Source: Dendrocalamus latiflorus (lineage: Eukaryota; Streptophyta; Magnoliopsida; Poales; Poaceae). From it: a DNA stretch of 64,000 nt. A program made the position numbers and the translations under genes. The DNA lies in assembly GCA_017311315.1 (NCBI GenBank), contig CM029626.1, positions 10,053,643 through 10,117,642 on the forward strand, read 5' to 3'. This document shows, in pieces, positions 58,643 to 64,000 of this stretch; positions within the stretch are counted from its first letter, which is position 1; every line of letters starts with the position of its first letter. The notes below the pieces were generated by a model, which was not told the DNA's origin, made no database searches, and saw only the letters and a list, made by a program, of their open reading frames with translations.

Positions 58643-59233
58643 GTCACCGACATAACCATATGCCATTCGTGTGGCGTTCATTAGCCACGGTTGTCACCTC
58701 CCGAAGCATCAGCCGTAGGCTCCTCTTGTACGTGGCCACAGCCATCTCGATCAGCTCCACGGACCTCGTCTTGTCCTCCACAACGTGTGCCCCATCTCCA
58801 CCGCTTCGACGGTTCTCCTCCACAACTCGCCGTCGTGAACACTGAAACCCTCACCGCCGTCCCTGACCATGTCGCCAGTGAACCTTTTAATCACTAGCAC
58901 GTCACTGACCACGCCGCCAATCCAGAACATGCTAGTGAGTAGCCCGCTTGCTAGGTCCCACATCCTCACCTCGCCATCCTCTGTGCACGACACTAGGTTC
59001 TTGCACCCGTTGGCCATCGCCGTTCCAACGACTGTGACGTTGGTGTAGTCACTTGTGTGCCATACGCTCATTGCGGTGTTTGTGTCCCGGTAGTTTAGGG
59101 ACGCAACGTGGACACAGCCGTCAGAACTGCCGGCATAGAGGTGGGAGGTGGTGGGGTCAGCGTGATGGTCCGGAGGTGGGCGCCGTCCGCCATGTTCCAG
59201 ACCTTGCACGTGCCGTCCGTGGAGGCCGAGGCG
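58643..59233 (-). pseudogene. WD40 (RID3/IPI3-like) 3'-half pseudogene
   Basis: Matches the intact gene from about residue 209 to the stop (GYVGD then TGA at 58643-58645). Upstream of 59233 the homology ends abruptly in unrelated sequence. A 28-bp deletion near 59157 and a 10-bp deletion near 58775 both shift the frame, so it is not functional. Its 3' flank continues into the 310-bp array as in the intact copy. It is the truncated upstream member of the tandem gene cluster. Confidence 0.9.
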
Positions 59234-61240
59234 AATACGCAAATATGTGCGCGCGTGTTTGACTAGTCAAAACCCTTCTCATACCATCTCTATTCATATT
59301 AATGGAGTGATAAGGACTTCATCTTATAAATTAATTTTCCTCACTTTACCTTATCAATATGGTATTAAATCATACATGTTTTGGAATTAAAGAATTGGAC
59401 CGTATTTAAATATACCAATTTCTAACAGCCACTCGCACTCGCGAACCTAGCCACCTAGCTCCTCGGGCGGGGCCGTGGTCACTGGGAGACGGACAGGCTC
59501 CGCTGCACGCGGTGGCGCCTGCGTCTGGCGCCGTCCGTGTACTGTGATGTACTTGGGCTCAGCCCACCAAGGTTCGTCCTGCGTTACTTTACTTGGAAAA
59601 ATCGAGAAGTTATCACTGCAAACATACATTTAAGGATTTATCTCTAGACATATGATTGATATATCATCTTAGAATCCACTTGTCAGTGATACACCAAAGG
59701 TAAATCCTCAAATACATCCAACGTGGACGAGCAAATCCTCGGATGACCCAATTTACTTTCGGCCAAGTCGGCCGAGAATCCTGAGCCAGACTCTGCATGA
59801 TGCATGATCGGCTTGTCGCAACTGTCGTTCCTTTGGGATAGGGACCCATCGTCTACATACAAGTGTGCCATACGTGCATACTGGACTGGAGTAGCATGTT
59901 ATGTCTGCACTTGGTGTAGCCGTCGTACTGGTTACTAAGGCAGCTGAACTATGCTAAGAACATGCTTAGAACACAAAAATTGAAAAATATATGCAATTCC
60001 AATAGAAATCTTCTAAATTTTCCATGTTCCAACAGAGCTTTTAAAAAACAGTTCCTCCGTAGATATCACAAGCAGAACAATAACTTGCCCACATAATGGT
60101 GAGGACAAACAAGTGTGCATCGCTTGGGTGACGATTGAACACGTCGAATTGTTAAATTCTTTTTTAATGAACCGCCCAACACACGGAAGGGAAGAATTGA
60201 TTGATATTGTATAGGCCGGCCATGTCTATTTGATTCGAGTCCAGCAGTGGAGTCAGAAAATATACATAGGGAGTCAGAAAATATGCACAGGGGGAGCTGG
60301 ATAAATAGGACTATTTTTTTATATTACGAACATAATGAAAAATATAGCAAAAATTAAACACTTTTGGTACTAATAAATTAAAAAAGCAAAACTTGTCATG
60401 ACGATTACATAACCAAATTGTAGCGCCTCTCATATCTATAAGGGATACTACTGTGGAACATCATCGACAGTATGGAATAAATAATAAAAGCAACAATAGA
60501 AATCACAAGAAAATTAAAACTTAAATAGTACTTTATTAGAGAACCAGCGAAAAATGAAATAAATATTTGAAACATAGAATCAGCTCGCTTCTAACTAAAT
60601 AAGAGTAAATAAGAAAACATAAATAGTGGTAAGCCACAGTGCTGAAAATTAGAGTGCTCCCACCTATGCATGTTGCTATCATGCCACTGGCCTTTTACTT
60701 GAGAATGGAAACAGTAAACGTGAGATTTGCAAATCTCAGCAAGCCCAACAACGGTCGTAAGCAAGGTGTGTAGAGGACAAACAATGAAAGCAAGCAATTA
60801 ACACAGGTTAAGTGCAATGAAACTAGGTTACCGGAAATACTGATAAGGATCGAAGATAGAGATAACAGGAACGGTGGAATCAAAGATAAATGTCATTTAG
60901 CAAGTTATGGCAATGACACTGGCCATTACTTCCCACATACCTGATTATACAAGAGTAGTTAGACACAACACTGTCCTCGACTGTATAACCATAGACAGAG
61001 TGTAATATCCTGAGCAATAAAAGTGTATGGCCCCCTGTACGTTACCAGGTGGGTGAAAATCTCCCCTATATGTAGGTAACCATAGACCAGGTAACTGTTA
61101 TAATGTTAACCGATTATATGGTGTGAAATTAAAGGAAACTGAGAGAAGGCTAAGATAAGGTTATCACTACACAGCTTCACGGTTATCTTATACACAGTGT
61201 TGATTAGTTGGTTTAATGCCTAAATCAATTGGACGGTGAG
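59234..61240. other. Intergenic
   Basis: Mostly AT-rich with a GC-rich patch at 59430-59580. No gene or domain recognised. AGTCAGAAAATAT occurs twice at about 60252 and 60272. Confidence 0.4.
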
Positions 61241-62060
61241 GAGAGGTGTTGGAGTTCGACGGCACGGCCAATGGGGGGCACATCGCGCTTCCCTAGTTGG
61301 GAGCGGCACTGGGTGGCACTAGTCAGTGGCGGTAGGACGCCCTGAGGTAGCGGTGGGAGGACCTAGGACAGCAGGTGAGCGGCTACTAGGGGATATGAGG
61401 GGCAGTTGTGGTTCATATGGAGGCAGTTGTGGTCTGGCCATGGGCAGTGGGCAAGTGACTACTAGGGGATACAAGGGGCAGAGGTCGTCATCGTAGCACT
61501 GGAGGTCGAGGGCGAGGGCTGGCGCTCAAGGTCAAGGTTGAGGGCAACGACACCGTTGGATGGGGCGAGCGAGCGTGTGACACTGGAGTTTGAGGTAGGC
61601 GGCGAGTGTGGCGTTAGATGTAGGCGGCTAATGGTGCGGCGTTGAACAAAAGAAAGAAAGCCTAATAGGGATTTTAGTGTTGCGATGGAGGCAAGCGGTG
61701 ACCTAGGAGGGAGACGAGGGAGGAGGTTGCGGGAGGGAGTGATGAGGGAGAGGATGGTCCTGGGAAGGGAGTGATGAGGGAGAGGATGATTGTGGGGAGG
61801 GAGTGACGAGGGAGGGGATTAGGATCGGGAGAGACGAGGGGCGATGATGTGGGTGATGGACGTGGGCGGTGGCCGGTGGCCTGGGAGGGAGACAAGGTAC
61901 GAGGTCAAGGAAGAAGCAAGGAGGGAGGGGATCGGGAGCGGAGGAGGTTTTCGCAAAATTTGAATGGAGGAGGTGGGTGGTTTTATGTAAAATTGACACG
62001 CCTGGATCCCACCCCATTGGATGGAGGCCGGAGGTCCTTGGTTCGCTAAGTGCATGAGTA
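61241..62060. repeat. G-rich low-complexity region with minisatellite-like units
   Basis: Purine-rich sequence in which GGGAGTGATGAGGGAGAGGATG recurs at about 61735 and 61768, with a variant at 61800. Open frames on both strands are compositional and show no domain. Confidence 0.55.
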
Positions 62061-63134
62061 CACCCTCGAAAAATCAAAAATAAATGCACCTATCATGTAG
62101 TTATTGTAACTCTTAATTGTGACATCTAGCCTGATCGTTTAGGAATAACTGTAATGATCTATTGAAAAAAATAATATTTCAATGCAACTATGCAAGTAGT
62201 AAGTCAGTGTTGAGACTCGAGATCGATCGATCGATCTATTAATTAATTAGGCTACATGATTTTTGGTTAAAATAATCTGATCTGATAGACCCATTCATCG
62301 GTGTCGAGCCATTACCATGACATGCCCTTGCTGGAATCCGAATTGCTACCATCTTTTCTCTTCTTTCCTTTAAGAGGCAAAAACAGCCACCGTCTCAAGC
62401 CCAAAGAAATGTTTGGACCCTGACATCCGAGCATTTTGGATGCAAATGTGGCTTGTTTTCATCCATACCATGACATCCAACCGACTCTACATCCATTCAC
62501 TCCCGACGATCCCCATCCACTCACTCAGTCAGTCCTAAATCCCCTCTCTTTCTCCCTTGATAATCCATAGGAAACACAACGTGACCGCGCGCCGAGAGCA
62601 ACTGAGGCACACAAACATGACTATTCCAGAGAGTATCGTGTCATCAGAACATCCATCTCGGCCTCTGCCGCTACCTCCTCCTTCATGGCGTCCATCTCCA
62701 CGATGCCTCGCATCCCACTCCCGCTGTCCTTGCACCAATTGGATTGAACCCTAGCCGATTCCTCACTGCATGCCATGGTTAGCGCCTCCGTGTCCCCTAC
62801 CTGGTGGGCGCCGCCCCACCTCAACATGTGTCCGACTCCGTAGTCGTCTGTTGTAGTGCGCACAGCCCTAACACGGACACTGCGGTGCTCCTCGTCCTCC
62901 TCTTACCAGTTGGATCAAACCCTAGCTGATTCCTCGCCACGTTAGATGGAAAGTGCCTCTGTGTCCGCCGCTTGGTGGGCGCCACCGCACTGTGCCATGC
63001 GTCCAATGCCGTAGTCGTCTGTTGTAGCACGCGTAGCCCCGATGCAAATGCTAGCGGCGAGCGCTGCGACGGTTGGGATGCGCTCTTCCACGACGCCTTT
63101 CAGGGTGTCGTGCAATGATGGAGCGAGTATATTA
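62061..63134. other. Intergenic with a degenerate 171-bp direct repeat
   Basis: 62741-62870 and 62912-63041 share a series of motifs (GGAT..AACCCTAGC.GATTCCTC, TGGTGGGCGCC, GTAGTCGTCTGTTGTAG). The segment is GC-rich and might be a decayed gene piece, but no family is recognised. Confidence 0.45.
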
Positions 63135-63364
63135 GAGCATCTCCAATAGTGACTTATGAGCTAACTCTAAGCATATTATTTCATATTTTAATAGAAGAGA
63201 GAGAAAAGCTATCTCTTGATCAAGAGCTAGTCTTATACACACATTCCAAGATTATGTGAGAGTGTCATGTGAGGTTATTTATGTTATGAGCTATGTGCTA
63301 AAGTTAGTACTATTGGAGAAGTTGTCTTAGAGCTAGTAACTAGCTCATACTGTTGGAGATGCTC
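63135..63364. mobile_element. Harbinger/Tourist-type MITE
   Basis: A 230-bp element. Left terminus GAGCATCTCCAATAGTGAC, right terminus CATACTGTTGGAGATGCTC. TTA duplications flank it at 63132-63134 and 63365-63367. Further inside, the ends also pair (TATGAGCTA / TAGCTCATA). Related to the MITE at 10606-10879. Confidence 0.88.
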
Positions 63365-63367
63365 TTA

Positions 63368-64000
63368 GCCACTACTAGCCCCTGACGTCCATTAGTATAC
63401 TTATTACAAGTATTTTCTAGATTTGTTGCAACACTTTTCTCGAATTATTGTATGAGATGTTTCATTTTGTTGCAGTATATTTGCAAAATGTTATAGCAAT
63501 AGGAATTTTTGTTGCAGTTGTGTTGTGGATTTGTTACACAAGATTTTTTTTTGTTGAATTGGGTTTGCTAAGAGTTATTTGTTGCAATTATATTTTGATT
63601 TGTTGCACCAAGGTAAATTATTGTGCAGTAGGAATGTCTATTAATTGCACCAAGGAATCCGTGCTTGCTGCATCAAGATATTGTGGGGTTTTGCATATTA
63701 TTTATTTGCACAGTTTCTATGAATCAATGTTGCAAACACAATTATTGATTGTTGCATCTATATTTTTAGAATGTTGTAACAATGTAATTTTTTGAAATTA
63801 GACTCAATCATTTTGGGATTTCTACATCACTTTTCAAACATACTAATGTCTTATACTGTGTAAGATGTCCATTACTACTTAGAATTTATTGAATCTATTG
63901 ATAAAATGAGAATTTTTAAATGCTTTTTTGATGTTGCCACTTATACTTTATAATATTACACATGTATGTAAAAATTGTTACAGATATTGTATAGAATTGT
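63368..64000. other. Right-edge AT-rich sequence
   Basis: Repeated TTGTTGCA motifs every 30-60 bases from about 63424 to 63775. The 115-codon open frame at 63448-63795 follows this repeat and has no recognised domain. Confidence 0.4.

Noticed and set aside
61674..62089. 128-codon Pro/Ser-rich minus-strand frame
   Set aside because: Product of GGGAGGGAGTGATGAGG minisatellite units; no domain.
1..64000. tRNA, rRNA, CRISPR, bacterial operon or organelle gene content
   Set aside because: Nothing with the required structures or motifs was found; introns, LTR elements, hAT elements and MITEs place this in a plant nucleus.

Overview
This is a stretch of plant nuclear DNA, most likely from a grass. 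Coding exons are GC-rich inside an AT-rich background, introns are short, and the repeats are LTR retrotransposons, hAT elements and Harbinger/Stowaway-type MITEs. No organelle, bacterial or viral gene set is visible. The species is not identifiable from the sequence alone.

Only three genes look intact. At 5.5-6.7 kb (minus strand) is an intronless ATL-type RING-H2 ubiquitin ligase. At 37.6-39.0 kb (plus) is a three-exon bHLH transcription factor of the SPCH/FAMA-related group Ia, closest in my reading to Arabidopsis bHLH94/bHLH96. At 53.9-55.2 kb (minus) is an intronless WD40 protein of the RID3/IPI3 (WDR18) type. They are unrelated and do not form a functional unit.

The rest is mostly transposon-derived. 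0.45-5.0 kb: a non-autonomous LTR element (minus) with a perfect 5-bp target duplication and another copia fragment nested in one LTR. 7.9-8.5 kb: an LTR relic. 8.9 and 10.6 kb: MITEs. 11.3-17.7 kb: a young-looking Ty1-copia element with nearly identical 184-bp LTRs but broken coding sequence. 18.3-23.4 kb: a gypsy-like remnant, then a decayed copia element carrying a 562-bp hAT element. 25.1-34.5 kb: a second large decayed copia element interrupted by a gypsy LTR fragment. 41.1-43.6 kb: a third copia remnant (minus). 43.8-50.3 kb: a gypsy complex with an apparent 4.5-kb LTR and zinc-knuckle gag remains.

The most unusual locus is 43.6-59.2 kb. The intact WD40 gene sits head-to-tail between two decayed paralogue fragments: a 5' half at 50.3-51.1 kb and a 3' half at 58.6-59.2 kb. 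Between the copies, starting about 60 bp upstream of the start codon, lies a tandem array with a 310-bp period. Its units alternate between two variants (620-bp dimers). A 992-bp hAT element with an exact 8-bp duplication interrupts the lower array, and LTR elements have replaced the 3' half of the lower gene copy. This looks like a tandem gene cluster whose 5' flank was amplified into a satellite-like array.
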